A stretch of DNA of 64,000 bases from Clostridium pasteurianum (GTDB taxonomy: Bacteria > Bacillota > Clostridia > Clostridiales > Clostridiaceae), in NCBI RefSeq assembly GCF_001705235.1, contig NZ_MCGV01000001.1, forward strand, positions 3,538,181 through 3,602,180, read 5' to 3'. Every line of letters begins with the position of its first letter. Position 1 is the stretch's first letter. A program made the translations under genes and the position numbers. This document shows positions 38,173-48,381 of this stretch, one piece after another. The notes under the pieces are model-generated. The model saw only the letters and a program-made list of their open reading frames with translations, was not told the origin of the DNA and searched no databases.

Positions 38173-38877
38173 ATGGCTAATGTACTTTTAAGTATTGATT
38201 GGGATTATTTTATTCCGATAAGAAGGGAATGGTGTGGTTCTTACTTGGAAAGCAGTAAAAAAGTACAAGCCTTATGGTATAAAAGATACTTTGCATATAA
38301 GGATATGGGGAGAAATATTGTTAATGAGGTTAGAGTTTCTAATACAATAAATAAATTTTGGGGTAATATAAATAATGTATTCGATATAAAAAACGATGTA
38401 AATTTATATGTTACTGATTCACATAAATGGTCTTATGATATAGCTAAGGAGTATGATTGCAAATATGTTTTTAATATAGATGCACATTCTGATCTTGGTT
38501 ATGAGGGAATAAAATCTTTTATGTTTGAGGTTAATTGCTCTAATTGGCTTGGTAAACTTTTAGGTAACAATATATCTAAAGGGGCATCTATATTATACAG
38601 TCCTTATACTTATGAAAATAAAGATGAGTTTGATGAAATAAATAGAAAATTTCCAATTAATTATTGCAATTTAGATGATGTAAAAAAAGATACAAATGTT
38701 TCTGTAATACATATATGCAGATCTGGTATGTGGACACCACCATGGATTGACAAGTATTTTTATAGTTTTATAAGATCTGCTAAAAGAAATGTAATAAAGA
38801 AGTATTGCTCTATTAGAAACTGGAATCCTAAAAATATTACTTTATCCCAAAAAATTGATTATTTATATTGTTCTTAA
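38173..38877 (+). CDS. Arginase-fold-like hypothetical protein (UPF0489-like)
   Basis: 234 residues, no membrane segment. The sequence has SIDWDYF at the N-terminus and NIDAHSDLGY in the middle, the D-A-H-x-D pattern of metal-binding arginase/deacetylase folds, but the overall protein does not match arginase. I recall a clostridial family (UPF0489) with these features and no known substrate. AGGTGA precedes the ATG, and a TATAAT at 38156-38161 is the likely -10. It stands apart from the signal peptidase gene that follows by 59 bases. A hydrolase role is inference only. Confidence 0.55.
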   Translation: MANVLLSIDWDYFIPIRREWCGSYLESSKKVQALWYKRYFAYKDMGRNIVNEVRVSNTINKFWGNINNVFDIKNDVNLYVTDSHKWSYDIAKEYDCKYVFNIDAHSDLGYEGIKSFMFEVNCSNWLGKLLGNNISKGASILYSPYTYENKDEFDEINRKFPINYCNLDDVKKDTNVSVIHICRSGMWTPPWIDKYFYSFIRSAKRNVIKKYCSIRNWNPKNITLSQKIDYLYCS

Positions 38878-38936
38878 GTGCAAATTAGAGCCATAAATTT
38901 ATATCTTGTAATTTTATAAAACTTGGAGGTAAAATA

Positions 38937-39494
38937 ATGGAAAGTGGCAAAAAAGAAGAAAAGAAAAGTTTTAACCGAAATATAATGGAATATGCTATAT
39001 GTCTTATTGTAGCGTTTGCTATAGCTATGCTTTTTAGGCAGTTTGTATTTGCAAGAGCAAATGTTGATGGTCCATCCATGATGTCTACACTTAAAGATAA
39101 AGATGTAATATTTGTAGAAAAATTAAGTTTATATACACATGCTATAAAGAGGGGAGAAATAGTTACATTTTATTCAGGTGATGCAGAGAATAATACCTAT
39201 ATTAAAAGAGTTATAGGGTTAGCTGGTGATGTAATTGAATTAAAGGGTGGAAAAGTTTACCGAAACGGAAGCGAGCTAAAAGAAGACTATCTTGATCCCA
39301 ATATTTATACCCAAGGGGGAGACTTCTTGAAGGAAAATGTGAAGTACAAAGTACCAGCAGGTTATATTTTTGTTTTGGGCGATAATAGGCCTATAAGCAA
39401 GGACAGTAGGTACATAGGACCTGTATCTTTAAAATCTTTAAATGGTCATGTAGTAGTTAGAGTATATCCTTTTAATCGCATTAGAACTTTTTAA
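38937..39494 (+). CDS. lepB: Signal peptidase I
   Basis: 185 residues, the compact Gram-positive form: a charged N-terminus, one membrane helix (about 18-38), then the catalytic domain outside the membrane. The Ser/Lys dyad is visible: Ser47 in GPSMMSTL and Lys90 in YIKRVIGLAGD; box E is GDNRPISKDSR. It cuts signal peptides from exported proteins. TTGGAGG precedes ATG 38937. A palindromic repeat starts 17 bases past the stop. Confidence 0.95.
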   Translation: MESGKKEEKKSFNRNIMEYAICLIVAFAIAMLFRQFVFARANVDGPSMMSTLKDKDVIFVEKLSLYTHAIKRGEIVTFYSGDAENNTYIKRVIGLAGDVIELKGGKVYRNGSELKEDYLDPNIYTQGGDFLKENVKYKVPAGYIFVLGDNRPISKDSRYIGPVSLKSLNGHVVVRVYPFNRIRTF

Positions 39495-39511
39495 CATTTA
39501 AATTCATTAGG

Positions 39512-39578
39512 AAAATTAAGAATGGAGGATGATTTTCCGCCGCTTTGCTCTGGAAAATCTACATTCATTCTTAATTTT
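39512..39578. repeat. Palindromic intergenic repeat, short copy
   Basis: Terminal inverted repeats AAAATTAAGAAT (39512-39523) and complement (39567-39578); core GATTTTCC ... GGAAAATC (39531-39538, 39552-39559) with centre GCCGCTTTGCTCT. Same family as 38026-38108 and 62006-62204. It ends in a T run and could terminate lepB. Confidence 0.65.
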
Positions 39579-39591
39579 TTTATAAAACATA

Positions 39592-39620
39592 TTGACATTA
39601 ATTTAAAACAATGATAACAT
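39592..39620 (+). promoter_or_regulatory. carAB promoter 1 (upstream of attenuator)
   Basis: TTGACA (39592-39597), 17-base spacer and TAACAT (39615-39620) preceded by TG at the extended -10 position. Transcripts from here pass through the PyrR leader. Confidence 0.75.
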
Positions 39621-39647
39621 GTATGCAAGTAAATGAAAATTGAATAT

Positions 39648-39748
39648 ACCTTTAATGATTGGTCCAGAGAGGCTAAGAAGGATTAAATGTTTGTTTTATG
39701 AAGAGTATTAATAGTCTTTTGCGTCTGGCAGAAGACTATTTATTTTTT
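39648..39748 (+). promoter_or_regulatory. PyrR-type attenuator leader of carAB
   Basis: GGTCCAGAGAGGCT (39661-39674) matches the PyrR loop consensus at 13 of 14 positions and is framed by CCTT (39649-39652) and AAGG (39678-39681). A 13-bp terminator follows (39710-39722 with 39728-39740, loop GTCTG, then a T run). It mirrors the pyrB leader, so both pyrimidine transcripts answer to the same PyrR/UMP signal. Confidence 0.85.
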
Positions 39749-39845
39749 AACTAAATGTAAAAGTTTGGTGTTGCATTATTAAACTTTATATTTGGATAAG
39801 TATAGTAATAGTTGTACTGCTTTATGCTTAATTGCTTTGTGTTTA

Positions 39846-39876
39846 AAACCTTCTGTCTTATGGCAGGAGGTTTTTT
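39846..39876 (+). terminator. Second terminator in the carAB upstream region
   Basis: A 10-bp stem (39846-39855 with 39864-39873), 8-nt loop and six T. It lies about 100 bases after the attenuator and before promoter 2. Nothing coding lies between the two terminators. Confidence 0.75.
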
Positions 39877-39959
39877 AAAAAATAAAACATGTATAAATAT
39901 AAATGAATAATGTATGAAACAAAATTTTAAAAGCAATAAAAAATAACACAATATAGGCA

Positions 39960-39989
39960 TTGACAGTATAATAAAGTATGAGATAATAT
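39960..39989 (+). promoter_or_regulatory. carAB promoter 2 (downstream of both terminators)
   Basis: TTGACA (39960-39965), 18-base spacer, TAATAT (39984-39989). A start here would bypass the PyrR attenuator. The 15-base direct repeat ATGTATAAATATAAA (39889-39903, 39990-40004) brackets it and could be a regulator site. Confidence 0.55.
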
Positions 39990-40072
39990 ATGTATAAATA
40001 TAAAAATATATGTATATTATATTAGTAACTGAGACTGAAAAGTTTTAAAATAAAGAAGAGGTGGATTGTTTG

Positions 40073-41185
40073 ATGAAAGGCATAATATATTTAGAGGATG
40101 GAACAGCTTTTTATGGAAATGGGTTCGGAAAAAAAGGGAGTGAAGTTGGAGAAATTGTTTTTAATACATCTATGACTGGATATCAAGAAATACTAACAGA
40201 TCCTTCCTATGCAGGACAGATAATAACTATGACATATCCTCTTATAGGAAATTATGGAGTAAGCGATTTTGTAAATCAGTCAAGTGAGGTATATGCAAAA
40301 GGTTTTGTTGTTAGAAATATAGACAAAAATCCATCAAATTATACAAGCAAAATCAATATAGACAACATGCTAAAAAAAATGGGAGTAGTTGGAGTTTACG
40401 GTGTAGATACAAGAAGCATAACTAAGAAGATAAGAAGTTATGGTACTATGAAATGTATAATTTCAAATGAAGAATTATCTATGGATGATTTAAAGAAAAT
40501 GATGTCTGCTACTAAGATTGTAGATGACTATGTAAAGACTGTAAGCACTAAAAAGATTATTCATATAGAGGGAAGCGGAGCAAAAGTAGCAGTTATGGAT
40601 TTTGGTGTGAAAAATGATATAATTGAAAATCTAAAGGATAGAAATTGCGATATAACTATATTCCCTTATGATACCGACTATAAAAAAGTTTTGAGCATAA
40701 AACCTGATGGAATATTTTTGAGTAATGGGCCTGGAGATCCTAAATCAATACCTGAAGCTGTTGAGAATGTGAAGAAACTCATAGGCAAACTTCCTATGTT
40801 TGGAATATGCTTAGGACATCAAATAATAGCACTTGCTATCGGAGGAGACACTTATAAATTAAAATATGGTCATAGAGGCGGAAATCATGGAATTTATGAT
40901 ATCGAAAGAGATAAAGCATATATAACAGCACAAAATCATGGATATGCTGTAGATGAAGAAAGCATTAAAGACAAAAATATGATCGTCACATATAGAAATT
41001 TAAATGATAATACAGTAGAGGGAATGAGACACAAAAGTCTTCAATTATTCTCGGTTCAATTTCATCCAGAAGGTGCACCTGGACCAACAGATACTTCCTA
41101 TTTATTTGATGAATTTGTTGAATTAATGAAACAAAATGAAAATAGTAAAGTTGATTCGGTAAAATGTTTAGAAAGTGTACTTTAA
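40073..41185 (+). CDS. carA: Carbamoyl-phosphate synthase small subunit
   Basis: 370 residues. It releases ammonia from glutamine and channels it to CarB. The N-terminal CPSase domain (LEDGTAFYGNGFG, NTSMTGYQEILTDPSY) is followed by a class I glutaminase domain from about residue 170, with the nucleophile in FGICLGHQ and the His/Glu pair in QFHPEG. ATG 40073 lies 8 bases after GAGGTGG; GTG 40061 in the same frame is too close to that site. First gene of carAB, which feeds both pyrimidine and arginine synthesis. Confidence 0.96.
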   Translation: MKGIIYLEDGTAFYGNGFGKKGSEVGEIVFNTSMTGYQEILTDPSYAGQIITMTYPLIGNYGVSDFVNQSSEVYAKGFVVRNIDKNPSNYTSKINIDNMLKKMGVVGVYGVDTRSITKKIRSYGTMKCIISNEELSMDDLKKMMSATKIVDDYVKTVSTKKIIHIEGSGAKVAVMDFGVKNDIIENLKDRNCDITIFPYDTDYKKVLSIKPDGIFLSNGPGDPKSIPEAVENVKKLIGKLPMFGICLGHQIIALAIGGDTYKLKYGHRGGNHGIYDIERDKAYITAQNHGYAVDEESIKDKNMIVTYRNLNDNTVEGMRHKSLQLFSVQFHPEGAPGPTDTSYLFDEFVELMKQNENSKVDSVKCLESVL

Positions 41186-41231
41186 AGATTAATCTGTAAT
41201 ATTAATTTATGTGACTATAAGGAGGATAACT

Positions 41232-44200
41232 ATGCCATTAGATAAGACAATTAAGAAAGTATTAATAATAGGTTCTGGACCAATAATAATAGGTCAGGCA
41301 GCTGAATTTGATTATTCAGGAACACAGGCATGTAAGGCTGTAAGAGAAGAAGGGATTGAAACGGTACTTGTTAACAGCAATCCTGCAACTATAATGACAG
41401 ACTCACATATAGCAGATAAAGTTTATATAGAACCTCTAGCAGAGGATGCTCTTGAAAAGATAATAGCTAAGGAAAAACCTGATGGAATACTGGCAGGTTT
41501 TGGAGGTCAGACAGCATTAAATCTTGCAATGAAGTTAAAAGATCAGGGGATTTTTGAAAAATATAATGTAAAACTTTTAGGAATAAATAGTGAGGCTATA
41601 AAAAAGGCTGAAGATAGAGAAGAATTTAAGAATCTTATGGAAGAAATAAATGAACCTGTGCCTAAAAGTATAATAGCAACTCATGTTGATGAATGCATAG
41701 ATTTTGTAAACAAATTTGGACTTCCAGTAATAATCAGACCGGCTTATACTCTTGGAGGTACTGGAGGCGGAATAGCTTCAACAATGGAAGAACTCAAGGA
41801 AATCTGTGACAGAGGTATAAAAATGAGCCCTATAGGTCAGATACTTTTAGAGCAGAGTGTTGCTGGATGGAAAGAACTTGAGTATGAAGTTATGCGTGAT
41901 GCTAAGGATAATTGCATAATAGTATGTAATATGGAAAATTTAGATCCAGTTGGAGTTCACACAGGAGATAGTATAGTTACTGCACCATCACAGACACTTA
42001 CAGATAAAGAATACCATATGTTAAGACGTTCTGCACTTAAGATAATAAGAAATCTTAAAATAGAAGGCGGATGTAATATACAATTTGCACTAGATCCTAA
42101 GAGCGACAAGTACATAGTTATAGAGGTTAATCCAAGGGTTAGCCGCTCAAGCGCTCTTGCTTCAAAAGCAGCAGGATATCCAATAGCTAAAATAGCATCT
42201 AAGATAGCCATAGGATATAGTTTAGATGAACTTAAAAATTACGTTACTCAAAATTCAAGTGCTTGTTTTGAACCAGCTCTTGATTATGTTGTCGTAAAAA
42301 TACCTAAATGGCCATTTGATAAGTTTAATACAGCAGAGAGACATCTAGGAACTCAAATGAAGGCAACTGGAGAAGTCATGGCGATTGATAGGAACTTTGA
42401 GGCTGCACTCTTAAAAGCTGTAACTTCGCTTGAAGGAAAGATGTCTGGACTTAGACTTGAAAAATTTGAATATACAACTGTTAGGGAACTTCTTGAAAAA
42501 ATAAAGAAACAGGATGACGAAAGAGTATTTGCCATAGCTGAAGCTTTTAGAAAAGGTGTAGATATTAAGAAGATACACGAAATTACAGGTATAGATAATT
42601 GGTATCTTAATGGAATAAATAATATAATAGACATGGAAAAAGCACTTGCAAATAAAGATGATGATAATAAAGAAGATACTATAATAGAAGCTAAAAAAAT
42701 GGGCTTTACAATCAAAGAGATATCAAGAATAACTAAATTAGAAGAGGATTATATAGAAGAATTATTAAAGAAGAATAATATTAAACCTGTATATAAAATG
42801 GTTGATACCTGCAGCGGTGAGTTTGAAGCTAAAACTCCTTATTACTATTCTTGCTATGAGGATGAAGATGAGGATGAAATTATAGATGATAAGAAAAAGA
42901 TAGTAGTAATAGGTTCAGGTCCTATAAGAATAGGTCAGGGAATAGAATTTGATTATTGCTGTGTACATGGTGTATGGGCTATAAAAAAGGCTGGTTATAG
43001 ATCAATAATAATTAACAATAATCCTGAAACTGTAAGTACTGATTTTGATACAGCAGATAAGCTTTATTTTGAATCATTATATATAGATAATGTCATGAAT
43101 ATAATTGAAAAAGAAAAACCAGAAGGCGTAATAGTTCAGCTGGGAGGGCAAACGGCTATAAACTTAGCGGAGAAGCTTTATAAAAAAGGCGTAAATATAC
43201 TTGGCACTTCATTTAAATCAATAGATTTAGCTGAGGACAGAGAAAAATTCAGCGAACTTTTGAATAAACTTGAAATTCCTCAGGCAAAAGGAATGGCTGT
43301 AACAAGCATGGAAGAGGCTTATGAGGCTGTTGAAAAAATAGGATACCCTGTAATAGTAAGACCTTCTTATGTAATAGGTGGAAGAGCAATGCAGGTTGTT
43401 TATGATAAAGCAGCTCTTCAAAAATATATGACTGAAGCGGTAACTCTTTCAACAGAACATCCTGTTTTAGTAGATAAATATATAAGAGGAACAGAGATTG
43501 AAGTTGATACTGTTTCAGATGGTGAAGATATACTTATACCTGGAATTATGGAGCATGTTGAAAGAACAGGAGTGCATTCAGGAGACAGTATAACAATGTA
43601 TCCAACACATACTCTTCCTCAAAATGTACTTGATACTCTTGTAAAATACACAAAGAGTTTAGCAAAAGCACTTGAAGTAAAGGGACTTATGAATATACAG
43701 TATGTTTATGATGGAAAAAAGGTATATGTAATAGAAGTAAATCCTAGAGCATCAAGAACTGTCCCTATACTCAGCAAAGTAACTGCTGTTCCAATGGTAG
43801 ATTTAGCTGTTGGAATAGTAACGGGTAAAAAACTTAAGGACTTGGGTTATGGAACAGGATTAAAGACAGATCACAAACTATATGCTGTTAAAGTGCCAGT
43901 ATTCTCTAATGAAAAACTTGCAAATGTAGATATATATCTTGGACCGGAAATGAGATCTACAGGAGAAGTTATGGGAGTAGACAGCGATTTTGATGTAGCT
44001 ATATATAAAGGCTTTAGAGCAGCAGGAATAGATGTACCTGGAGAAGGCGGAAACTTGTATGTATCATTAAAAGATGTTGATAAGGAGGAAAGTATTCCAC
44101 TTATTAAGGACTATGTAAAGTTTGGATATAAAATTTATGCTTCTTATGGTACAGGAAAGTACTTGCAAAAGAAAGGAATAGATTGTGAGATTCTTCACAT

Positions 44201-44432
44201 AAATGCTTTAATGCAGGCTATAAGTGATGGAAAAGTAAATCTTATAATCAATTCACCAACTCGTGGAAATACGGTTGGAACTAAAGGATTTAGTATAAGA
44301 AGAAAAGCTGCAGAATATAGGGTTGGAGCATTTACATGCGTAGATACGGCTAAGGCTTTTCTAACTGCTATAAAAGTTAAGAGAGAAGAAGAAAAAGTAG
44401 AGTATAAAGCTATGAAAGAATATTTTAAATAA
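41232..44432 (+). CDS. carB: Carbamoyl-phosphate synthase large subunit
   Basis: 1066 residues, full length. Two homologous ATP-grasp halves are plain: [18 protein letters not shown] near residue 14 and [18 protein letters not shown] near 560, each followed by a GGQTA(L/I)NLA block and an ATP-grasp EVNPR motif. The C-terminal allosteric (MGS-like) domain begins near 935. It forms carbamoyl phosphate from bicarbonate, ammonia and two ATP. Start: ATG 41232 after AAGGAGG. The gene ends within a perfect 13-bp inverted repeat (44423-44435 with 44446-44458) that overlaps the stop codon. Confidence 0.97.
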   Translation: MPLDKTIKKVLIIGSGPIIIGQAAEFDYSGTQACKAVREEGIETVLVNSNPATIMTDSHIADKVYIEPLAEDALEKIIAKEKPDGILAGFGGQTALNLAMKLKDQGIFEKYNVKLLGINSEAIKKAEDREEFKNLMEEINEPVPKSIIATHVDECIDFVNKFGLPVIIRPAYTLGGTGGGIASTMEELKEICDRGIKMSPIGQILLEQSVAGWKELEYEVMRDAKDNCIIVCNMENLDPVGVHTGDSIVTAPSQTLTDKEYHMLRRSALKIIRNLKIEGGCNIQFALDPKSDKYIVIEVNPRVSRSSALASKAAGYPIAKIASKIAIGYSLDELKNYVTQNSSACFEPALDYVVVKIPKWPFDKFNTAERHLGTQMKATGEVMAIDRNFEAALLKAVTSLEGKMSGLRLEKFEYTTVRELLEKIKKQDDERVFAIAEAFRKGVDIKKIHEITGIDNWYLNGINNIIDMEKALANKDDDNKEDTIIEAKKMGFTIKEISRITKLEEDYIEELLKKNNIKPVYKMVDTCSGEFEAKTPYYYSCYEDEDEDEIIDDKKKIVVIGSGPIRIGQGIEFDYCCVHGVWAIKKAGYRSIIINNNPETVSTDFDTADKLYFESLYIDNVMNIIEKEKPEGVIVQLGGQTAINLAEKLYKKGVNILGTSFKSIDLAEDREKFSELLNKLEIPQAKGMAVTSMEEAYEAVEKIGYPVIVRPSYVIGGRAMQVVYDKAALQKYMTEAVTLSTEHPVLVDKYIRGTEIEVDTVSDGEDILIPGIMEHVERTGVHSGDSITMYPTHTLPQNVLDTLVKYTKSLAKALEVKGLMNIQYVYDGKKVYVIEVNPRASRTVPILSKVTAVPMVDLAVGIVTGKKLKDLGYGTGLKTDHKLYAVKVPVFSNEKLANVDIYLGPEMRSTGEVMGVDSDFDVAIYKGFRAAGIDVPGEGGNLYVSLKDVDKEESIPLIKDYVKFGYKIYASYGTGKYLQKKGIDCEILHINALMQAISDGKVNLIINSPTRGNTVGTKGFSIRRKAAEYRVGAFTCVDTAKAFLTAIKVKREEEKVEYKAMKEYFK

Positions 44433-44543
44433 GTGTAAAAGTGAGCACTTATTTAAAATAGAGCTTAAATAAATTAAGAGCATCACATTTACTACAATTT
44501 AGGTATGCTTTTACGAAACCATTTAAATTAAAGGCATTAAGAG

Positions 44544-44581
44544 AAAAAGCTTGAAAACTTATTGTGATTCAAGCTTTTTTA
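44544..44581 (+). terminator. Terminator after carAB
   Basis: A 12-bp stem (44544-44555 with 44568-44579), 12-nt loop and T run. Confidence 0.85.
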
Positions 44582-44674
44582 TTTAATTTAAATTTATTAT
44601 ACGTAAAAAAATATTATTAAAATATTTATTTATGAGGTATAATTAAAGTTAGATGTTTTTAAGGAGGTTGTAAA

Positions 44675-45472
44675 ATGGCTAAACCAAGTATTTTTAGCAG
44701 TGATTATGAAAAGCAGCTGAGAAGAAGAAAACGAGGAAGGAATATTATTATTTTCTTAGTAGTATGTATAATAATTTTAGTTTTATTTAATATATATGAT
44801 AAAGCTAATTTACAAGATATAAAATTGCCTAAGATTAATGCATCAAATAGCAGTAGTAAAATTTCTAATAAGAAAAAAGGCACATCGGTTGCAGTTAAGG
44901 AGAATAAAAAGGTATCTTCTAAAAACAAAAAAGGTGAAGTAAAGGATAAGTCTCTTAGTGTAAATTTACCTGATGGGAAACCAGTAGATTTAGTATATTC
45001 AGAAACTGGTAATACTAGAACTATGAAATCAGTTGATTTAAAGGGCTTAAATGCAGAGTATAACATAAGTCCGGGTAATAAGAATGTTATTATATATGAA
45101 AAAGATAATCAAAATATGTTTTTCATAGATTCAAATGGTAATGCACAAGATATAACTTATAAAACATATACTTCTGGAGGAGGAACCAGCTTTAATAAGG
45201 ACAATGTTCTGAGTAGTAACGCTGGATATGTATGGTGCGCATCACCAAGATTTGTAGATGATAATACAATAGTTTATGTAAGTCAGTTGCCATGGTTTGA
45301 TAATAGACAAAGTAAATATGTATGGAAATTTAATATAACAGATAAATCATATGTAAATACGAATTTAACTGGCAATGATATTAAAATAAACTCAGTAACC
45401 GATAAAGGAATACAGATAGTTATAGATGGAAATACAACTTATATGAAAGCTGATGGCAGTACATCAAATTAA
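44675..45472 (+). CDS. Membrane-anchored protein of unknown function, propeller-like C-terminus
   Basis: 265 residues. A basic N-terminus (residues 14-22, RRRKRGR) and one membrane helix (about 23-42) give an inside-to-outside anchor, followed by a Ser/Lys-rich linker (about 55-95). The outer part has short beta-strand repeats with NKNVIIYEKDNQNMFFIDSN and FVDDNTIVYVSQLPW, reminiscent of TolB or WD-like blades. I do not recognise the family. AAGGAGG precedes ATG. Similar architecture, though no clear identity, is seen in the proteins at 57961 and 60922. Confidence 0.6.
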   Translation: MAKPSIFSSDYEKQLRRRKRGRNIIIFLVVCIIILVLFNIYDKANLQDIKLPKINASNSSSKISNKKKGTSVAVKENKKVSSKNKKGEVKDKSLSVNLPDGKPVDLVYSETGNTRTMKSVDLKGLNAEYNISPGNKNVIIYEKDNQNMFFIDSNGNAQDITYKTYTSGGGTSFNKDNVLSSNAGYVWCASPRFVDDNTIVYVSQLPWFDNRQSKYVWKFNITDKSYVNTNLTGNDIKINSVTDKGIQIVIDGNTTYMKADGSTSN

Positions 45473-45493
45473 TTTATAAGGGATGATTTGTAC

Positions 45494-46276
45494 GTGGAAA
45501 TAGGATTGTCTTCTGCTGTATTTTATCCTGAAGTTAATACAGAGGATACACTAGAAATTATAAAGAGTCTTGGATTTAATACTGCAGAAATTTTTATAAA
45601 TAGTTTTCTTGAATGTGAAGATGATTTTGTAGACAAACTTTTGGTTAAAAAGCATGAACTGAATTTAAACATAAATTCAGTTCATGCCTTGTCATCAATT
45701 TTTGAGCCATTTTTGTTTGATGAGTACAAAAGAAGACGGGATGAAATGCTAGAATACTTTAAGAAGATATGCAGAACGGGTAGAAAATTAGGTGCAACTT
45801 GCTATACTTTTCATGGTATGAAATATAAGAATTTTGATAATATAAATAAAGATTTAATTTGTGATATTTACAAAAAATTAACTTATATTGCAGGAGAGAA
45901 CGACATAAAGCTTGCACAAGAAAATGTTTCATGGTGCATGTCCAGCAATTTTGATTACCTGAAGTTTTTAAATGATAAAAATATAGAAAATCTTTTCTTT
46001 ACATTTGATATTAAGCAAGCATATAAGGCTAACAAAGATCCATATCAATACATAAAAATTATGAACGAAAAGTTAGTTAATTTTCATATAAATGATAGAG
46101 ATAATGAAAATGTGTGCCTTTTGCCTTTAAGGGGTAATGTTGATTACAAAAGGATATTTAGGGAACTGAAAAATGTGAATTATAATGGAAATTTAATAAT
46201 AGAAGTTTACAGAGACAATTTTTTTTCCTATAATGAAATAAGCGATTGCAAAAAAAAGTTAGAGAAATTTCTATAA
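45494..46276 (+). CDS. Sugar phosphate isomerase/epimerase-like TIM-barrel protein
   Basis: About 260 residues of the xylose-isomerase-like/AP endonuclease 2 family. Marks: IGLSSAVFYPEV, LGFNTAEIFINSF, HELNLNINSVHALSS, AQENVSWC with the metal-binding Glu, FTFDIKQAYK, LVNFHINDRD and GNLIIEVYRDN. It has the metal-binding His/Glu/Asp set of a sugar isomerase or epimerase, but the substrate cannot be told. GTG 45494 gives the usual M-x-IGLSS start; TTG 45488 is also possible with the AAGGGA site. It starts 21 bases after the previous gene and may be in one unit with it. Confidence 0.8.
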   Translation: MEIGLSSAVFYPEVNTEDTLEIIKSLGFNTAEIFINSFLECEDDFVDKLLVKKHELNLNINSVHALSSIFEPFLFDEYKRRRDEMLEYFKKICRTGRKLGATCYTFHGMKYKNFDNINKDLICDIYKKLTYIAGENDIKLAQENVSWCMSSNFDYLKFLNDKNIENLFFTFDIKQAYKANKDPYQYIKIMNEKLVNFHINDRDNENVCLLPLRGNVDYKRIFRELKNVNYNGNLIIEVYRDNFFSYNEISDCKKKLEKFL

Positions 46277-46289
46277 AGCCACAATTTTA

Positions 46290-46352
46290 TGTTATAATAT
46301 ATAAATATAGGTTAAAATTAGATTGTAAATAACTAATTTTGTATGTTATAAT
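46290..46352 (+). promoter_or_regulatory. Twin extended -10 promoters before tig
   Basis: TATGTTATAATATATAA occurs twice, with TGTTATAAT at 46290-46298 and 46344-46352. Each is an extended -10 element; the second has TTGTAA 18 bases upstream. The leader from the second is about 35 bases. Confidence 0.55.
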
Positions 46353-46392
46353 ATATAAGCTAATAGGTACTTAAGTAGGAGGAATATTCATA

Positions 46393-47688
46393 ATGAATAG
46401 TAAAATGGAAAAATTAGAAAAAAATGTAGTTAAGTTTGATATCACAGTAGATAAAAGTAAATTTGACGAAGCTATTATAAAGGCTTATAAAAAGAATCGT
46501 AAAAGATTTAATGTGCCTGGTTTTAGAAAGGGAAAAGCCCCTCTTAATATAATAAAAAATTATTATGGTGTAGGAGTTTTCTATGAGGATGCTGTTAATT
46601 ATTGTATAGATGACACTTATCCTAAAGTAGTTGAAGAAAATAAAATAAATCCAGTTGCATATCCTGAAATTGAAGTAGTAACTTTAGAAGAAGGAAAAGA
46701 CTTTGTATACAGTGCTAAGGTTACAGTAAAACCTGAAGTAGAACTTGGAGAATACAAAGGTGTTGAAGTAAAGAAAATAGAATATCCTGTAACTGATGAG
46801 GATGTTGAAAATGAATTGAAGAGTTCACAGGAAAAAAATGCTAGAATAGAATTAAAAGAAGATGGAGAAGCAGTAGTAAAAGGTGACATAGCTGTTATTG
46901 ATTTTAAAGGTTACATAGATGATGTTGCTTTTGAAGGTGGAGAAGGAAAAGACTATTCACTTGAAATAGGCAGCGGTACATTTATAGGCAATTTTGAAGA
47001 TCAGTTAGTTGGTCTTAAAAAGGGTGACAAAAAAGATGTAATTGTTACTTTCCCTGAAGATTATGGTAGAGAAGAATTAAATGGTAAAGAAGCAAAATTT
47101 GAAGTAGAAATAAAAGATATAAAGATGAAAGAATTACCAGCTTTAGATGATGAATTTGCAAAAGAAATTTCTGAGTTTGACACTCTAGATGAAGTGAAAA
47201 AAGACATAAAGAGTAAAATGGAAAAAGCTAATGCAGAAAAAGCTAAAACTGAGTTTGAAGATAAAGTTGTCGATGTTGCAGCTGAAAATGCTAAAATCGA
47301 TATTCCAGAAGTTATGGTAAAGAATGAAACAGATCAAATGCTTAAAGAATTAGAGAATAGATTAAAATATCAAGGACTTGATCTTAAATCATACTATGAA
47401 TATACAAATAGCTCTGAAGATAAAGTAAGAGATTACATGAAAGAAACTGCTGATAAAAGAGTTAGAACAAGATTAGTTATGGAAAAGATAGCAGAAGTTG
47501 AAAAAATAGAAGCATCAGATGATGAATTAAAAGAGAAAGCAAAAGAAATGGCAAAACAATATGCTAGCAAAGATTTAGATAAGATGGCTGATTTGATTCT
47601 AAAAGCTCAAAGAGGTATGCTAGTTCAAGATGTAGTTAACGGTAAAGTAATAGATTTATTAGTTGAAAATGCAAAAGTTGTAGAATAA
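46393..47688 (+). CDS. tig: Trigger factor
   Basis: 431 residues, the usual length. A ribosome-bound chaperone and peptidyl-prolyl isomerase that meets nascent chains at the exit tunnel. The N-terminal ribosome-binding domain has the signature FRKGKAP near residue 44; the FKBP-like domain spans about 155-245 ([29 protein letters not shown]); the C-terminal helical arm follows. AGGAGG precedes the ATG. Located just ahead of clpP-clpX, the standard order in many Firmicutes. Confidence 0.97.
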   Translation: MNSKMEKLEKNVVKFDITVDKSKFDEAIIKAYKKNRKRFNVPGFRKGKAPLNIIKNYYGVGVFYEDAVNYCIDDTYPKVVEENKINPVAYPEIEVVTLEEGKDFVYSAKVTVKPEVELGEYKGVEVKKIEYPVTDEDVENELKSSQEKNARIELKEDGEAVVKGDIAVIDFKGYIDDVAFEGGEGKDYSLEIGSGTFIGNFEDQLVGLKKGDKKDVIVTFPEDYGREELNGKEAKFEVEIKDIKMKELPALDDEFAKEISEFDTLDEVKKDIKSKMEKANAEKAKTEFEDKVVDVAAENAKIDIPEVMVKNETDQMLKELENRLKYQGLDLKSYYEYTNSSEDKVRDYMKETADKRVRTRLVMEKIAEVEKIEASDDELKEKAKEMAKQYASKDLDKMADLILKAQRGMLVQDVVNGKVIDLLVENAKVVE

Positions 47689-47729
47689 CAAATGTTTAAA
47701 AAATGTTAAATATATAATAATATATAAAG

Positions 47730-47764
47730 AAAGTTAATTGTTAAATACTTTAGCAATTAACTTT
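47730..47764 (+). promoter_or_regulatory. Hairpin between tig and clpP
   Basis: A perfect 11-bp stem AAAGTTAATTG / CAATTAACTTT (47730-47740 with 47754-47764) with a 13-nt loop and no T run after it. It is more likely an RNA-processing or stability hairpin, or a weak attenuator, than a full terminator, so tig and clpP may share transcripts. Confidence 0.5.
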
Positions 47765-47799
47765 AAATATATAGTATAAATTTTAAGGAGGAAGTTCTT

Positions 47800-48381
47800 A
47801 TGAGTTTAGTTCCTTATGTAGTTGAACAAACTAGTAGAGGTGAAAGATCCTATGATATATATTCTAGATTATTAAAAGATAGAGTAATATTTTTAGGAGA
47901 AGAAGTAAATGATACTAGTGCAAGTTTAGTTGTAGCACAATTACTATTTTTGGAAAGCGAAGATCCTGACAAGGACATATATCTTTACATAAATAGTCCA
48001 GGAGGTTCTATAACATCTGGAATGGCTATTTATGATACAATGCAATATGTAAAACCGGATGTGTCAACTATATGCATAGGTATGGCTGCATCAATGGGAT
48101 CATTTTTACTTACTGCTGGAGCACAAGGCAAGAGATTTGCATTACCTAATAGTGAAATAATGATACACCAGCCATTAGGAGGATTCCAAGGTCAAGCTAC
48201 GGATATAGGGATACATGCAGAAAGAATACTCCACATAAAGAAAAAGTTAAATACTATATACAGTGAGAGAACAGGAAAACCTCTTGAAGTAATAGAAAAA
48301 GACACTGAAAGAGATCACTTCCTTGATGCGTACGAAGCTAAAGAATATGGTTTAATTGATGAAGTAATAACTAAACATTAA
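47800..48381 (+). CDS. clpP: ATP-dependent Clp protease proteolytic subunit
   Basis: 193 residues. Catalytic triad Ser98 (in GMAASMG), His123 (in MIHQPLGG) and Asp172 (in ERDHFL) at exactly the E. coli-type numbers. It forms a double heptamer that degrades proteins fed in by ClpX or other ATPases. AAGGAGG precedes ATG. Separated from its partner clpX by 404 bases, an unusually long gap. Confidence 0.98.
   Translation: MSLVPYVVEQTSRGERSYDIYSRLLKDRVIFLGEEVNDTSASLVVAQLLFLESEDPDKDIYLYINSPGGSITSGMAIYDTMQYVKPDVSTICIGMAASMGSFLLTAGAQGKRFALPNSEIMIHQPLGGFQGQATDIGIHAERILHIKKKLNTIYSERTGKPLEVIEKDTERDHFLDAYEAKEYGLIDEVITKH

Noticed and set aside
39889-40004. ATGTATAAATATAAA repeats as ArgR boxes
   Set aside because: They lack the TGAAT ... 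ATTCA symmetry of ARG boxes; reported only as direct repeats.
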